Of a stretch of DNA of 64,000 bases, positions 1-13,443 are shown piece after piece; within the stretch, counting starts at the first letter, position 1; each line of letters starts with the position of its first letter. The stretch is from Callaeas wilsoni (Eukaryota > Chordata > Aves > Passeriformes > Callaeidae), in NCBI GenBank assembly GCA_013398955.1, contig VWPU01011632.1, positions 62,001-126,000 of the forward strand, read 5' to 3'. The notes under the pieces are model-generated. The model was not told where the DNA came from. It worked only from the letters and a program-made list of their open reading frames with translations, and did not search any database. The position numbers were made by a program, and so were the translations under genes.

Positions 1-140
1 CTCCGTGCAGCGGCTCCTGGGCATCGCTCGTAGCCATGGCAACTCGGGCTGCCGGGAAGGCCAGGCTGGGGATGGGCAGCTCGCTCCTGCTGGAGTCACT
101 GCTCTCGAGGTGCTGCTGGGGTCTGTAGCACTGGCCTGGC
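1..140. other. GC- and CpG-richer edge, possible end of a CpG island or exon
   Basis: The first 130 bases carry about ten CpGs and are clearly richer in GC than the following DNA, which turns AT-rich after about 140. An open frame crosses it, but I do not recognise the product and see no splice or start evidence. It may be the edge of a promoter or exon lying mostly outside the window. Confidence 0.25.
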
Positions 141-3100
141 ACGTGGAATTTTTCCATGTGATAATGAACCTGTGTTGTTGTAACTTGACCAGTTCTGAAA
201 TGAAGGGTTCAGTAAGATAAGAGAAATTAAATGAAAATGCTAATAAATTAGAGGGCAAAGCCTAGGCTCACTTTACTCGTAAGACTTCTAATATCTTTAA
301 TTTAGAAAAATTGCTGCTTTCCTGAGCTAAATTACAGCAAGGCACAGGGCAATTTATTGGAAGCGTCTGAGTACTGAGTACCCAAATTAATGTCTGTGTT
401 TTATTTTCTTTTCGTTCCTTTTTGAGTTTCATCAGACCCTGAAACCAGTCACGGGGGGCTGGATAAAAAAGACATGAACCAAACACCAAAAAACCTAAAA
501 AGACAACTTTGTGTTTTAGTGATGACCTAAACTTCCCTACACTGAGATTTCAGTGATGAGACAGGACCTATTACAACTCCCACCCGTAGGAAACCTCTTG
601 TGGTTTGCTGAATACCAAAGAGTATTTGGTATACAGTATTTGGTATATAAACACCATGTGGGTTGTGTTTGAGAGGGAGCTGATGGCAGAGATGTACCAG
701 AGACCAGTAAACATTAGACTGTGAGACCTGGAGGCGGCTGCAAAGGGGACAGATTTGTAGTGACACAAATGTGGCGTTCTAGGGCACAGCGAAGAGGTGA
801 CCAACCCTTGTTGCTACTGGAATCAGTGGGACACGAGGTTATGAGGCAATTTACAGAGCAGAGTTGGTAGGAATCTTTTCTAGAAAAGGATTTAGGTATT
901 AAGCCCAAAGGGCAGAATATGATTCACCTTACAGAAAAACAAACCAACCCAGCGACTTCAGTGGGGAATGATCTCTGCGTGGGTTTGCTGTGTCCTGTGG
1001 AATTGAGCAGTACCCAGGCTGTGCCTCTGCTGGCTGAGTGGCTGTAAGAAAAGAGATACTTTCTTTTCTTAAAATGAAGTGTGGTGGGTGTCTGTGAAGG
1101 AGCACCCTTCTGGCTGCACAGGGGCCTGTGAGCTTCCTATTGGAACTTTTGGGATCTTGTATTGTCCGTCAGCTCAGTCCTGCCTTCTGAGAGAGCTGCC
1201 GGAGCCAGTGGGGCTGCAACAGAGGCAGGGCAGAGCCTGCTGATCCTGGGGGTAAGTGGTGTGGTATGCTCAGGGATTTCTGGTCTGTGCCTGTTGGAGT
1301 GACTCTGCAGCTGCTTTTCATCCTTTACATAAGTGGAAGAGATTAATTTTGTTTTATTCACCCCCACATCATGAAGGAGACCAGAACAAGCTGGTTCTGC
1401 CCTTGTCACCTCAAACTTGCACCCTGGCACAGCTCATCACTGGCAATCTTGTGCTGTTTACATTTTAGTTATGTTCTGTAGTAATTGTCAGATCTTGATA
1501 TTTAGAAAAAAAAAGACTTCATAATAGACCAAAACATTGATTGGAGTTTATTTTGTTTTTTCTTGTTAGTTCTTGGGTTTAGGAAAAAATAATGACATAT
1601 TTTGACTTGTTGGTTGGTTCAGCAGCAAATCATAAAGCTTAATTGTCAAAACTCCTTAATCCCAAAGAAATGGCTTTTATATTTTTTTATCTGTGAGGAT
1701 TTTTTTGTGGTTCTTTTTTTGCTTATGCTGCTAGCTAATCCTAATGCTGTTAAATCTGCATTCACTCTTTCATTTAAATCTGTTATTTACAAATGCAAAT
1801 GAATTCAGATTAATATTTTCTTTGTCTGCACTCCAATCCTAATAGGATATACCAGGCAATGAGGACCTGCACAGGCAACCTTCCAGAACAGATGCACCCC
1901 TCTCTGCTTTCAAATGAGCAACTATTAAAAAAAAAAAAATCTGGCTAAAGCATAGGTGAACTTTCAGGAAAAGGAGGAGAGTTAGGAGCTGGAAGCACAG
2001 ACACTATGGCTGGAAGCATCCCTGGAATGTGCCTTGCACCAGTGCTGGTGGTGTGGGGGGCAAGGTGCTGAGCTGCACCCCCAGGGAAATCTGGCAAAGA
2101 GAGTTTATCTTTGAGGAGAAGGGAGGAACTGGTTTGGGCAGCTCTTTCTTGAAGGGAGGTATTGGGAAAGCACTTGGAACCCTGCAGAGCTGTCCCAGCC
2201 AAAAGTGGTTCACAAACGTATGGGGTGTGATTGCTATTTCAGGGCTCAGAAAAATGCAAGGTATTTTGCTCCAGAAAAACACAGTCCTGCCCCAGCACAA
2301 ACACAGCAATTTGGTTTGATATGACACATTGTGTTTATAGCCAGTAATGTCAGAGAGAAGACACAGAAGGTATGGACAAGTATAAGGATGTGGTGCTGAG
2401 TAATGTATGTGCAAGTGAGTATTTTTCATTGTATTTTAGTGTTATTTAAAATCTCTTTTCTATCTCACTTCCCACCCTACCACTATAGACAAGTAGATTG
2501 ATTTTAGAGGAGTTTTAAGGAGATGCTTTAGCAACCTGTTTTCTGAAGGACTGATGGTGAAAAAGAGATGACTTGGGGGAAATCAAAGGCGAGGGACAAG
2601 AGTCACAGACGGAGAAGGTGGCGGGATGGGAAGGCAAGGACCACATGAGTCCCAGTATTCAAAGCAATGGCTTCCAGCTTGCATTTTCAGTTCACAGTGG
2701 AAGGATTTTGTGCATGAGAGTAGGCTGTGTCCTCTTGCCTTTGTACTCCGCACAGCACGCAGCTGAGCCCGTGGGGCACGGGGACCCCACCAGATTCCGT
2801 GAGGTGCCTGGAGGGAGCAAACCTCTGCGGGGCTTTGGCTGAGCTGGATCCAATGGCTGCGCAAGGTGGAGGTCAAAACCATGCAGAGGGAGGGCTGGGG
2901 TGATGGAGATGTGGCTAGGTCATGTGGGAGAGCGGTGTTGGGGTAGGGAAAGGGAGCAGGCAGTTGGAAAACTCTCCGAGTCGATGGTTTGTGCGCATCC
3001 CCTACCATGGTGGGAAGAGTCAGGGCACACTGGGGCTGGGTGGGCAAGCAGTGGTTCAGAACACCAACACAAACCTTCCACACCCCATATTGATGCGAAA

Positions 3101-6100
3101 ATGGGTAGCAGCATGGTAAACACTCATCGTTCTTTCGGGAGCCTTGCTGAAGAAAGCAGCTAATGGACTCCTTGCCTGCAGTGCAGCAGCAAGGGGAGCA
3201 CGGGCCCTGCTGTGCTGAGCCTTTCTGCCTGCCAGAGCGCTGTTTCTCTTCCCCAAGTGGATGATTTATGTGAGGAACCACCACACATTAAGAACTATGT
3301 TTGCAAATAATGCAAGTTATGTTGCTTTCAGGAACTCCTTTAACACTTCAGTTCAAGAATTGATTGGTACTCAGTGACTCTTGAGCATTGAAATGCTCAT
3401 GAAAGTGAGGAAATGCTGTACATATGGCTACAAAAACTTCTTTAGTTATATGACTCAAAGGAATATTTATTAATTCTATGTGTTTAGATGTGGTTTTTTT
3501 TCATTTCCCATCTGCAACAGGAATGATTTTTTTTCTTCAAATACACTGCATTTTCAGAGCTTGTTGGGAAAACTCAGGGTCTCTTGTATCTGTGCAGAAC
3601 TCCCCACTTCCTGTCACTTCCTAGTTTCAAGTGAAATACCAACCTCATATGAAGAGAAAAAGACCACACAAGACCACATGTTGTTTACTTTGGGCTGATT
3701 ATTCACATGTTACAAGCAGCCAAGAGAGGAAGAGAGTGTTTTCCCCTAAGTTCTAAAAGCACAATTCCATCAAAACAGTGGTTGTCTTTACTATAACAAA
3801 ATATTTCATGTCTGCTCACAGAGATATAAAGGACTGCATTTGAAAAATACATCCTCTGGTTTATTTTGTCATTTGCAAGTAAACCACCGCTGCCTAGAGT
3901 AGGCATTTTTATCTTGCTAGGTTTCTTTTCTTTGGTATCATTTTTTAATAATCCATTTGGGAATTTAATTCCGATTCCTTTGATTAGCCTTGTTGCACTG
4001 CCAGTGTGTGCTCTCTCCCCTCTTTGTTTCCCACATGGCACAGAGGCAGTTTTCCATGGGTGGTGTGGGCTCAGTGCCAGCATGGAACATGACAGTGGTT
4101 CCCAGGGGACTGCACACTTTGTTCGGTTTGATGCCACGTGCAGCTCCCTGGGTGTACCTGATCTGCAGGGTGGCCACTCACAGCTGTGATGAGGGAAATG
4201 TCACAGGGCTTCTCCTGGGGTTTTCCAGGTCTCTTGGAACTCTTTCCAAATGTCGTTCATGCAGGAGGTACAGGAGGGTTCAGGGGGCTGTTACATTAGC
4301 CAAGGTCCTGGTAGTGGAGGATTAGATTATTCAAGCTCCATCAGTTGTGCATGCAAGGCTGGACTAGGAGTGCTTGTGTTAACTGAAGGAAATGAAGTTT
4401 TCCTAACAGTTAAGAAGAAAGAAATCCTGTCCTGTTAGAGCCAGCATGATCCTGCATAGCTTACAACCCATTCTCTGCATCATGCATTTAGGGACTCTTT
4501 CTCTGCACACCCACAGCTGTGGCTATGAGGACTGATACCAAAATACTGAAACACAGGAAAAAATCTTAGCCTCGGGTTTCAGAAATCACAGCTTCCTGCT
4601 TTCCCTCCTCTGCCTTGAAGAATCCCTCCCTTTGGAAAGGATGCACGTGCTGTTGCTGCCTCTTTTGTATACTTTCTGTCCTCTTTGCTGTACACCTGGG
4701 GTTCACCCTATTGATGCTATTTACACCCCAGATTGTTATTTTGTTCCTTTTGTTTTGTTTCCAAAGCAGACTTCTGGAATAAGAATACCAATAGCTGTTC
4801 TGAGTATTTTATGCTCTAAATAGTGAATACAGTCAACAGATGCCAAGATGTAATAGATCAAACTGAAGTGCTATGTTAGTTGCTTCAGCCTGAAATAGGA
4901 CTGATGTAGAGAACAGCAATGATGTAATCTAAGTTGTGTTTGAAATCCCATGAAGTTTCAGGTCAACAGGGTTGAGAGCTGAAATTAATGGATGTTTGCT
5001 GTAACAGCTACAGTTAAATGTGGAGGTTTCACAACCAAAACTCAGAGAGAGTGTTACAAACGCACATGATGCTGAGTGCCTGATGTAGAGAAGCGAACAT
5101 CAGAAGGAGAGGGCTCAACATCTGGTATTCGTGTGAAAACGAAAATGTCACAAGCACTGAAGGTCACAGTGACCTGGGATGTTATACTGACATTGCTGTG
5201 CAAGAAGGATGGGCTGCTTCTTTCTTCGTGAACTAATTTTGCAGGATTGGAAGAAATAATAATGAAGAACAATGTGGGTTGTTCCTCTAAGGCCTTGCAA
5301 GTGCTTTCACTTTGGCTGGGCTGGATGTGTGCCATTGATAGCACTCTCTGTTCCTTTCATCTCTGCCCTACATCTGTTTCTGGGATAGGAGAGTGAATCT
5401 CCCGCTGCATGTGTTTTCTGTCCTCAGGAGGATGGACTATCACTGTGACACTTGGGTTTTAGTCTTTACTGTATGCTGTTGTGAGTTCCTAAAGGGGTAG
5501 AATTGTTTTTGTAGTAAATGCCGTGATGATCTCCCTCTCTGTTTCCAATCTCTTTTGAATGCTGCATTTTCAAGAGCAGTGTTAGAACTTGATATGAAGT
5601 GCCCCTGAAGTACTGGCAGGTACTTTAATCTTAAGGCGGAAAAATATACACAGACCATGCTGGAAGCCAGACTGGTACCTTGCTTTGTATTAGCAGTTGT
5701 ATTCCTAACACTCACTAAAATCCTGCTGGATTCAGTGGGAGCTCTGGGCATGTGTCTGAGGCATTTAACTTGCATTGTTAAATGTTGGTGTCTTTACCAT
5801 TTCTTGGTGTATGAAAATTAAAACCACAATGCTGTGGTTTAGCAGGACTAAGCAAGAGCTATCTCCTTGATTTCAGAGTCTATGGTTTCCCTAGTGCTTA
5901 AATTTTTGTCTGTTTATTTTTCTTCTCAAATTCTTTGAAGTGTGGTCAACTTTGAGAACAGTTACACTGCTGAACCTGGGCAAGAGAAGTCACTGCATGT
6001 GTGAACCTTGCCCTGTTCATTTCATGAGAGAGGATCCTGCTCCCCTGTTCTCCTTGGCTTCCAAATATCATTTTATCAAAAAAGCTCAAAGCAAAATGAC

Positions 6101-9100
6101 CATGCCAGGGTGGGCTTCTACGTAGCCCACAGGACTGAGGAGGAAGAGGTTACCTAGGGTGACCTATGCACTTGCATAAGGGGCAACAGGTAATGCATAG
6201 CTGCTCCTACTCAAAAAAGGCAGCAGACTCCCAGCTGATGTGAACCCATTCTAACAAAACGTTTCCTGGCACAGGGAACATGTGCATGCTTTCCTATTTG
6301 ATCTCTGGTTATGTTTAACTGGACAGCTAGATGTTTATCAGTGTCTCCATAAGCTTTCTGCCTTACATTGGGCAAGCATCTCTTAACTTTTCCAATGATC
6401 TTTAACTTATGATCTGTAGTCAGGTGAGGGTTCAAGTTGAGCACTTGAATGTCTTCAGTGGTTTTGTCCTCTTTATTTCTTATGCTTCGCAGTTACTGGC
6501 ATTGCTGAACTTCCCTTGTCGCGAAAAGTCTTAAAATTAACAAAACAATAAAAAGAAAAAACTGATATCTTCGTTCTGTGTGCAGAGGAATTTTTCAAAA
6601 GCCCTCTTAATATTGATATGTATCCCTTTATCTACAATTCGTAGTTTAAAAGCCTTCACTAATGTAAATCAAAGTGCTAATACTGAGCAGATTAGAGCCA
6701 GAAGCTGTTCAGAGAGAATGAATGGACCTACACGAGGACCTTTCCATAGCTGGGAGAGCAAGAACTGTGTCTTTGCTGAAGAGACAGAATGGTGTGTTTG
6801 GATTTGTCTGTGAATTTTTCCTAAACACTTCTAATTACATTTAAAGGCTCTTGATTTCTTTTTTTTTTTTTTTTGTGTCATCTAGAATTTAGTATGTTGC
6901 TTGCTCTTTTGGATCCAAATAGAAGCAAATAACGTTGAACACAGTTGAGCCATACAGAGCAGCTGAATCTACTATTTGACTCCAAAAGCAGAGTAAGATT
7001 TGAGTTTATTTAGTTTTTAAAGGTAGTACATCCAACAGATAATTATATTTGGGGGAAGAAAAAGTAAAGGAAAAAGAAAAAAAGGGTATTTTCAAATTAA
7101 GCATCACTACATTCTCTGTGTTACATCAAAGGAAAAGGGTAAGGTAATATGAATTATAAGTTTCATTTTATTGCACGGAAATCTATGTTGATAAAATAAC
7201 TTTGTAACCTGTCTTAGCTACAGGAAACAGAATTGAGGCTGTGATGACCTTGAACTCAGATCCTCATATCAGCCACTGAAAAGTTTGTATTTTTTTAATG
7301 TAATTTCTTGTTATTGCTATCATGAGAGTTACCTGTTTCCACTCTGTTTCCAGTCACTCCTAGCTTTCTGAAATTCAGTTTAGGGATTGAAAAGGAACGT
7401 CTCTCCAAAACTCCAAGACTCGCACAACACAGGCCTTACAGTAAATGTTAAATTTAGTCTGAACTGTTATTACAGATATCATTGAGGTTTTCTGTTGCTT
7501 GTCATCTCTCAGGATCGGGAACCAATTTGCTTTTGCAGATCTTTGTTGTAAGCTTGGAGAGCAATTGCACACTCCAGACGTGGCTTCTGGGAAATCTCTT
7601 GCCACTGCTAGAGCTGAGACTGTGAGTGCAGATGGTCACCTTGGCTGTTAGATGTTTCTAAACCCTGTATTTGAGTCTATTGATTAAAATATTTTTTTTG
7701 CTGCTCTATGTGCAGAGAAGGCCTGAGAAATTTCAAGTTTCATGAATATGGATCTACTATGAACGTTAAATAAAATTTGAATTAAAGCAAACTACACTCT
7801 GAAGTTAGAGAAAAGGTTGATACATGCATCTTCTGGAGTTACATTTGTATGTTTTCCCCAGCAAAGTCTGTAAGGTAACAAGGCAGAGCTGTAGCATTTT
7901 ACTAAGTTTTTTACGGTCAAGAACAGATCAGACCATTACTTCCGTTTGGCATCCACATGGCAACACAGTATATTATGGATAACACTGAGGAAATTGCCAT
8001 CTTCCTCTTGAAATTGCTTGTGTCAAGTTTATGAAGAATGTCATCTATTTCTGCAGTATGAAAAATAAGGGAGAGTGATGGAAACCAACATTGAACCTAG
8101 AGCCCTGTGTGAGTGGCTCAGAAGCCAGCCCAGCCTTTGTGCTTATGGACACAGTGGTTGTTGCCTTTTTGGGTGGTGATCTGCCAGCGTGTTACCATGC
8201 TGTGCCTCCCAGCACAGGAAATTTGTAGATATTATTAGATTAATTTCACTTAAGTGGCTGAACTGATGAGGTGTAGAAGCATTAAGAGCATGTAGTAAAG
8301 CTCATAAATGTCATACTGTTAGTACACTTAATAGTGAGGAGGCCTGTGGCTTGTGCTACTTCTGCCTCTCATTGCCTGCTCTGGGAATGAGTGTATTGCT
8401 GCTTTTGAACTAGCTTTTATTCCAACACACTCACATGCTTCACTGAGTTGCACAGAACTCGAAAGGAGCAGGTGCTGATGTTTGTTATAGGAGAGGCACT
8501 GCCAGTAACTTTAGGGAGCTTTGGCTCAGGTCCTCAGTGAGGTGTGTGTTTTGCAGCAGGACTGAAAGTCAGTGTGCACCTCTCAGCGTGGCAGGTCCTG
8601 AAACGCAAGACCAGATCAGGAGTACAAACATCTGTTTTATCATGTCTTCCTTTATGGTGTCAAAAGCATCCCCAGTTTTACTTTAATTGAAATAATATAT
8701 TTGAGTGAAATATATTGATCATCTTTTTTATCACCATCAGCTGGCTGTCCTTTGCCAACTGTAGTGTCTGGAAAGTTCATACTTGCATGGCAAAACTCTC
8801 CCTCCCTTTTTCTCCTAGCAGGAAATTACCAAATATTACTTCCATTAAATGTGCATGTGCAGGAAGAAAAAAATACCCAACTCCTCTGTCCTTCCTGTTT
8901 CTCTTTTCTTTATTTTTTTCAGATGATGACTCTAAAAAAGCACATACTCAGGTACTCTTTAGAGTGATACTGTCAGCAAACATTCATCAAATAGGCTCAG
9001 CTTCCCATAGGAGCTGGCCCTTTAACAATTGTTTGGTATCTTTAGTCTCATTAACTCACTGACTGGGGCAAGAATGATAAATGCAGCATCAGACCACGGA

Positions 9101-12100
9101 TTATGCCCGTAATGAAGGGTTAGGCGTATATTTTCCATGGCAGCCTGCAGAGTCATCTGGGTCTCTAAGGAGGTTTCATGTTGTCTTCATAATAGATTCT
9201 GTCTTTGTTCAGTTTTCTGACTGTCCTCAAATTTTTATTTGGAGAAAAGGCTCACATTATATGATCCCTTAAGCCATGTTGTGAATTCCTGCCCCATGGG
9301 ATGCCTCAAGCCTCAACGTTTGCGTCCTTTGGTGACGGAGGTTGCTGCCACAAAAGGCTCTCTAGGAGACAGGGACCTTGAGAAAAAAAATCTGGCATCA
9401 ACAACTATGTTGTGACCTTTTCATTGTTGGAGTGCCTGGCCGATGCTCTGCTTTATTGGCCTGAATGTTTTCCAAAGGAGGAATATGGAAGGTGGTAGCA
9501 ACAGCATGAGGATTATTCTTAAATGTTATAGCCTTGTTTGGGGTGAGTGCAAAGAAGGCGAAGAGGAACTTATGAGAGGCAATTGCTGAAAGCATAAGAG
9601 ATGTGTTAAGTGAAATTTCAGGGAAAATTCTCTGAAGTTTGGGGAAAAGAATTGATCTGAAAGGAAGGAAGAAAGAAAGAGACATCAAAAAAGAAGTAGC
9701 TAGTAAGCTTAACTTAAAAAATAAGTTATTTCAAATTAGGCAAGCTTTTTTCTGTGATCAATGGCTTTACAATATAATTTGCAGCAAATATAATTTTGAA
9801 ACACAAAACTAAAAGCTCTGATTTTTAATTTTCTAGGTCTTGTTTTTAGAGAAAAATATAGTTTCTACAGGGTACAGCTTGAGAAAGCTGACTTCTGGCA
9901 TCAGTAAGCAAGTGGCATATGTTTTTCAGGTGGTTATTCCCCATTGCCTTGCTATCCCTCCTCTTCATGTCTAGAGAAGGTTCAGGAACTCCTTGCAGGC
10001 CTTTTTAAAAATTGAACGGTTTTTAAGAACCGTGGGCTAACAGATGGGGAAGAGATGTCATCAGCTAGCCAAAGTAAACATAGTTGCGAAGAGTTTTCGT
10101 CAAAAACTCTGCAGAATTATGCAATCCAGTCATCGTTCAGTTAAACTTTTGGGGAATTGCATAAATCTGTGCATATACCTGAGCAGTCTTCCTGTGCTCC
10201 AGTTTTCTTGGTAATTTTGGACAGAGCTTCACCGACATGAAGAATACAAGGTTTTGGAGCAAATCAAGGATTCTATGTGCACCTGCCAGTGCCTACAGAA
10301 GAGCTGGTCTGCCCCTGCTCTGCTGGCTCACTGCTGGGAGCCATGGGGTGTCTGTGCCTCTGCATGTGCCTTTGTGCCCAGGTGAGTGCTGACACTGGTG
10401 ACAGGCTTTAGGTGGTCTTGTTCCCAGCATCAAGCAACTTCCAAGAGCGTTTCACGGGCAGAGAGAAAGCATTTCTCCTTGTGCTGAGCCCATTTTCATT
10501 GACCCAGCAAAGCAAGGCCTTTCCTCACTCATCTGTGAAAGTCCTGCACAAGAAGGTGCTGCTAAAACCTGACACATCGTCTTTAATTTCTCAACCCCCA
10601 GATTTCCAGAGCTGAATGGGGAGGGCAGATATCACATGGAGCTGAGAAAGTTGTGAAGTAAATATTCCCTAAAGTTAACTAGAAAATCCAGAGACTTGCT
10701 CTGGGTTCTGCTTTAGACTACAGTTGATATGCTCTTGTTGCCTGCTCAGTAATTTGTCGGGAACAGGGAAGAAGAATTCAGACTTGGCAAGCTGGTGCTG
10801 CAGACAGATTTTGTCAGATGAAATCCCAGTAGACGTTAGTCCAACATCAACAGCTCCTGAGCTATCACATGGGAATGCACAGGGAGATAAAACCAACATC
10901 CTAAAGGGAGGATCCTCTATTTTAAGGTGCAGAGAAGGGAATCTGGCTAATGTAATCTTTTTCCTTTCTTTCTGTAGTTGTTCAGAGAAATGATGGAAAA
11001 TGCTGGTTCCAAACACAGATACAATTCTGTCTGTTCTCGAATGCTCAACTACACCTAAAGTTGCTTAACTTCTCTCTCTTGCCTTTTCCTACATGTGAAG
11101 AGAAGTTAATCCTATCTGCCTTTACCTCAGAGGGATTGTAAGGGCAGAGTTTGGAAAAGAATTTGCTGTCTGTGCAAAGAATCCACAAGTGACTGCCGAG
11201 AAAAAAACCCCAGACCTACCGTTGGGAAACTGCGCACCAGTCTACTGCTTTCTGGAAGTGGAGTGTTCTGTTACATAAACATCCTTGAAGCTTTGCAGAA
11301 GGGGTGACATTCACATGTGGGCCCTGACTAATTGGGCTTTGTGTGTGAAGAACGGGGATGGAGAGGATAAGGAAATGAAATCCCAAAGGTGCAAGCTGGG
11401 CCTCCTTCTTCCCATGGTCCGGACTGTTGCTTACGTGTTGGAAAGGGGTCTCAGAGCCTCCTGTACCACTGAGCTGATGACTGGGAACTCCGTGGGCCCT
11501 GCGACCCAGGCTGCCTCCTAAGTGCCCTCCCTGGCAGGCTGCGAGGGGTCCTGCTCGGCCCAGCAGCCTGCAGCAGACACTCAGAGAGCATCCCTCTGCC
11601 CAGGAACTGCTAACGTCCCTTTGTGCTTAAATCATCATTGGCTCAGTGGCCCTGGCCTGTGTTTAGGCATAATATCATGCAGACAGCATTAACTCTTGGC
11701 TGCTTCTATGGAGGCAGAAGGGGGCTGCAAACTTCAGGAGCTCCAAATTGCTCCCTGGAGGAGTTTGCACCCTTCCACTGCTTATGTGGAGAACCCAGAT
11801 CCCAGAGTTGCTGCTTTGATGCCCAAAGTTACGCGGCATCAGCACCCATCCATCCAAAACTCACTCAGGAGTCAGGGCCCAATTCTCCCCAGCTCCAAAC
11901 ATGCGGCAAAGTGCAACTGCAGCAAAAGTTGAAAGTCACCACTTTGTTCTGCACACACTTTCTAAAGCTTTGTCACTAGTCCTGACCAAAGAAAATAACT
12001 TGTTTGCTCCTCCATCTCTTCAGGGAAGACTGTGTATAGTAGGCATGTAAATAACCTGCTAGTGTATAATATAAAATTCACATGTATATTTTTCTATATG

Positions 12101-12280
12101 TTACGACAAGCACAAAAAAACGATCTGCAGGTTTTCCATTCTGTGTAGCAGATTTTAGGGTAAGAGGTCAGATTTAGCAACTGGGATATTAAAGGAACGG
12201 ATTCACAAGCTGAAAGAGCCAGTGTGGAACTGGCTAGGAAAGAGTAAAATCTGAATTCCCAACTCTTTTTCTTTTCACAG
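141..12280. other. Non-coding DNA upstream of KCNE4
   Basis: No frame here resembles a known protein. The longest frames sit in GC-richer blocks, such as about 2560-3290 and 11280-11980, and look like chance openings. A 16-base T run lies at 6859-6874 and a 13-base A run at about 1927-1939. Weak traces of old repeat motifs occur near 5710-5745 (ggattcagtgggagctctgg) and 8500-8545 (gggagctttggctcaggt). Promoters or enhancers of KCNE4 may lie here, but none can be placed from sequence alone. Confidence 0.6.
6859..6874. repeat. Poly(T) tract, 16 bases
   Basis: Uninterrupted T run in unique sequence. No SINE or LINE body is recognisable beside it. Confidence 0.9.
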
Positions 12281-12498
12281 CTGTTAAGAGTTCAGTGGGT
12301 TGAACTGCAATCCTTCAAGTTCATCTGTTGACTCCAACACAAAACTATTATAAACTGTGCCTCTAAAACACGTGATGAAACATTTCTTGAGAGCTATTTA
12401 TTCCAACTGCAGCAGAGGAAAGTTTTCAGAACACCCGGCATTTGGTGGAGGAAAGGTCTCTTGAGCTTTGCAAAAGGAGGAATTACTTGCATACCGGC
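12281..12498 (+). other. KCNE4: Candidate 5' non-coding exon of KCNE4
   Basis: The stretch is bounded by a strong acceptor (aactctttttcttttcacag, ending 12280) and a consensus GTAAGT donor at 12499-12504. Joining it to 12926 removes a 427-base intron. In the joined frame a TGA at 12462-12464 lies upstream of the KCNE4 ATG with no intervening ATG, so translation would start at MLKM. This does not support an N-terminally extended form like the longer human isoform. Use of this exon is inferred from splice signals only. A further upstream first exon and promoter would still be needed, and I cannot place them. Confidence 0.4.
12375..12464 (+). other. Upstream ORF (29 codons) in the candidate 5' exon
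   Basis: An ATG with G at -3 and A at +4 opens a 29-codon frame ending in TGA. After the proposed splice it shares the frame of KCNE4, separated from it by that stop. It is a possible translational brake on KCNE4 if the exon is real. The peptide resembles nothing I recognise. Confidence 0.25.
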
Positions 12499-12923
12499 GT
12501 AAGTTGCTTTTTGATTATTTTATTTCCTGCATCACTGAACAAAGTAATACTTCTAACTTTCCCCTACCATGGAAACATGATTGAGTAGCACAAAACTATG
12601 TTTAAATGCCTAGTAGAGAATTTCTATATAGTTTTCTTTCTTTAATCATATGGATTGGGGGTTTTATAATTCAGCATTGAACCCAAGATAATTTAATATT
12701 ATGTGTTTTCTTTCCTTTAATGTTTTCTGTATCTGAATAAGAGTTCATTCACTTACAGTAGTAATGCAGAGGTATAACAGACTGAGAGCTTCAATCAGGT
12801 GTGGGGTTTGCAAGCTTACAATTACAAGGAGTAAGGAAGAGTTTGGGGTAACATTTTTCCGGATGTTTCTTTTACACCTTTGCTCTGAAGTTTGATCTTA
12901 CATATCCATTGATGTTCTCCTCT

Positions 12924-12925
12924 AG
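12924..12925 (+). other. KCNE4: Splice acceptor of the KCNE4 coding exon
   Basis: The sequence gatgttctcctctag is followed by gctttagctg, placing an AG acceptor after a short pyrimidine run, 26 bases before the ATG. Upstream of it the KCNE4 frame meets a TGA at 12910, so unspliced sequence could not extend the protein N-terminally. KCNE genes typically have a non-coding 5' exon spliced to a single coding exon, which this placement fits. Confidence 0.6.
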
Positions 12926-12951
12926 GCTTTAGCTGTGGTAAAACACTTCCC

Positions 12952-13443
12952 ATGCTGAAGATGGACTATGCAAATGTGACCCAAGCTATGCTTGATGCTG
13001 AATCCCGCAGCACAGAGAAGAACAACAGCAACGAGTATTTTTACATTCTGATTGTCATGTCTTTCTATGGGATCTTCCTGATAGGAATAATGCTTGGCTA
13101 CATGAAATCCAAAAGAAAAGAGAAGTCATCCAATTTGCTTCTGCTCTACAAAGATGAGGAGAGAGAATGGGGGGAAGCCGTAAAGCCTCTACCAACTGTA
13201 GCAGGGCTGAAATCCGTGCAGATCCCCACGATGCTGAACATGCTGCAGGAGAGCATGGTGCCAACCCTGTCCTGCGCCATCTGCTCCATGGAAGGCAGCA
13301 GCGTGAGCTCCGAGTCCTCCTCCCCAGATGTGCACTTCACCATCCAGGAGGAAGTGCTGGATACTGAACTCGGGGAAGTGTCAGAAACGCCCCTCAACGA
13401 GAGCAGTGAGGGTTCTGTGGAAAACATTCACAAGAACTCCTAG
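12952..13443 (+). CDS. KCNE4: KCNE4, potassium voltage-gated channel subfamily E regulatory subunit 4
   Basis: Intact 163-codon frame recognised as KCNE4 (MinK-related peptide 3); the human short form is about 170 aa. KCNE4 is a single-pass plasma-membrane beta subunit that binds alpha subunits such as KCNQ1 and Kv1.x and mostly inhibits or retains them. Visible features: an extracellular N-terminus with sequons at N8 (NVT) and N24 (NNS); one membrane span at about residues 29-50; a basic stop-transfer stretch KSKRKEK at 52-58; a tetraleucine LLLL at 62-65, the juxtamembrane motif linked to calmodulin binding and ER retention in mammalian KCNE4; and a long acidic, serine-rich cytoplasmic tail, including [10 protein letters not shown] at about 119-128 and the ending SENIH/VENIH-type C-terminus. 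The coding region is a single exon, as is usual for KCNE genes. The first ATG has a weak context (ccc before, c after). The ATG at codon 4 has a stronger one (A at -3, G at +4). I kept the first because the family begins MLKM. No frameshift or missing key residue is seen. Confidence 0.97.
   Translation: MLKMDYANVTQAMLDAESRSTEKNNSNEYFYILIVMSFYGIFLIGIMLGYMKSKRKEKSSNLLLLYKDEEREWGEAVKPLPTVAGLKSVQIPTMLNMLQESMVPTLSCAICSMEGSSVSSESSSPDVHFTIQEEVLDTELGEVSETPLNESSEGSVENIHKNS

Noticed and set aside
2583..3284. 233-codon minus-strand open frame
   Set aside because: It lies in a GC-rich block. The product has low-complexity, Cys/Pro/Ser-rich composition, matches no family I recognise, and has no splice or promoter support. 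Overlapping frames on both strands are also open, as expected by chance at high GC.
3703..4137. 144-codon minus-strand open frame
   Set aside because: No recognisable domain, and other frames are open in the same place. No evidence of splicing or conservation.
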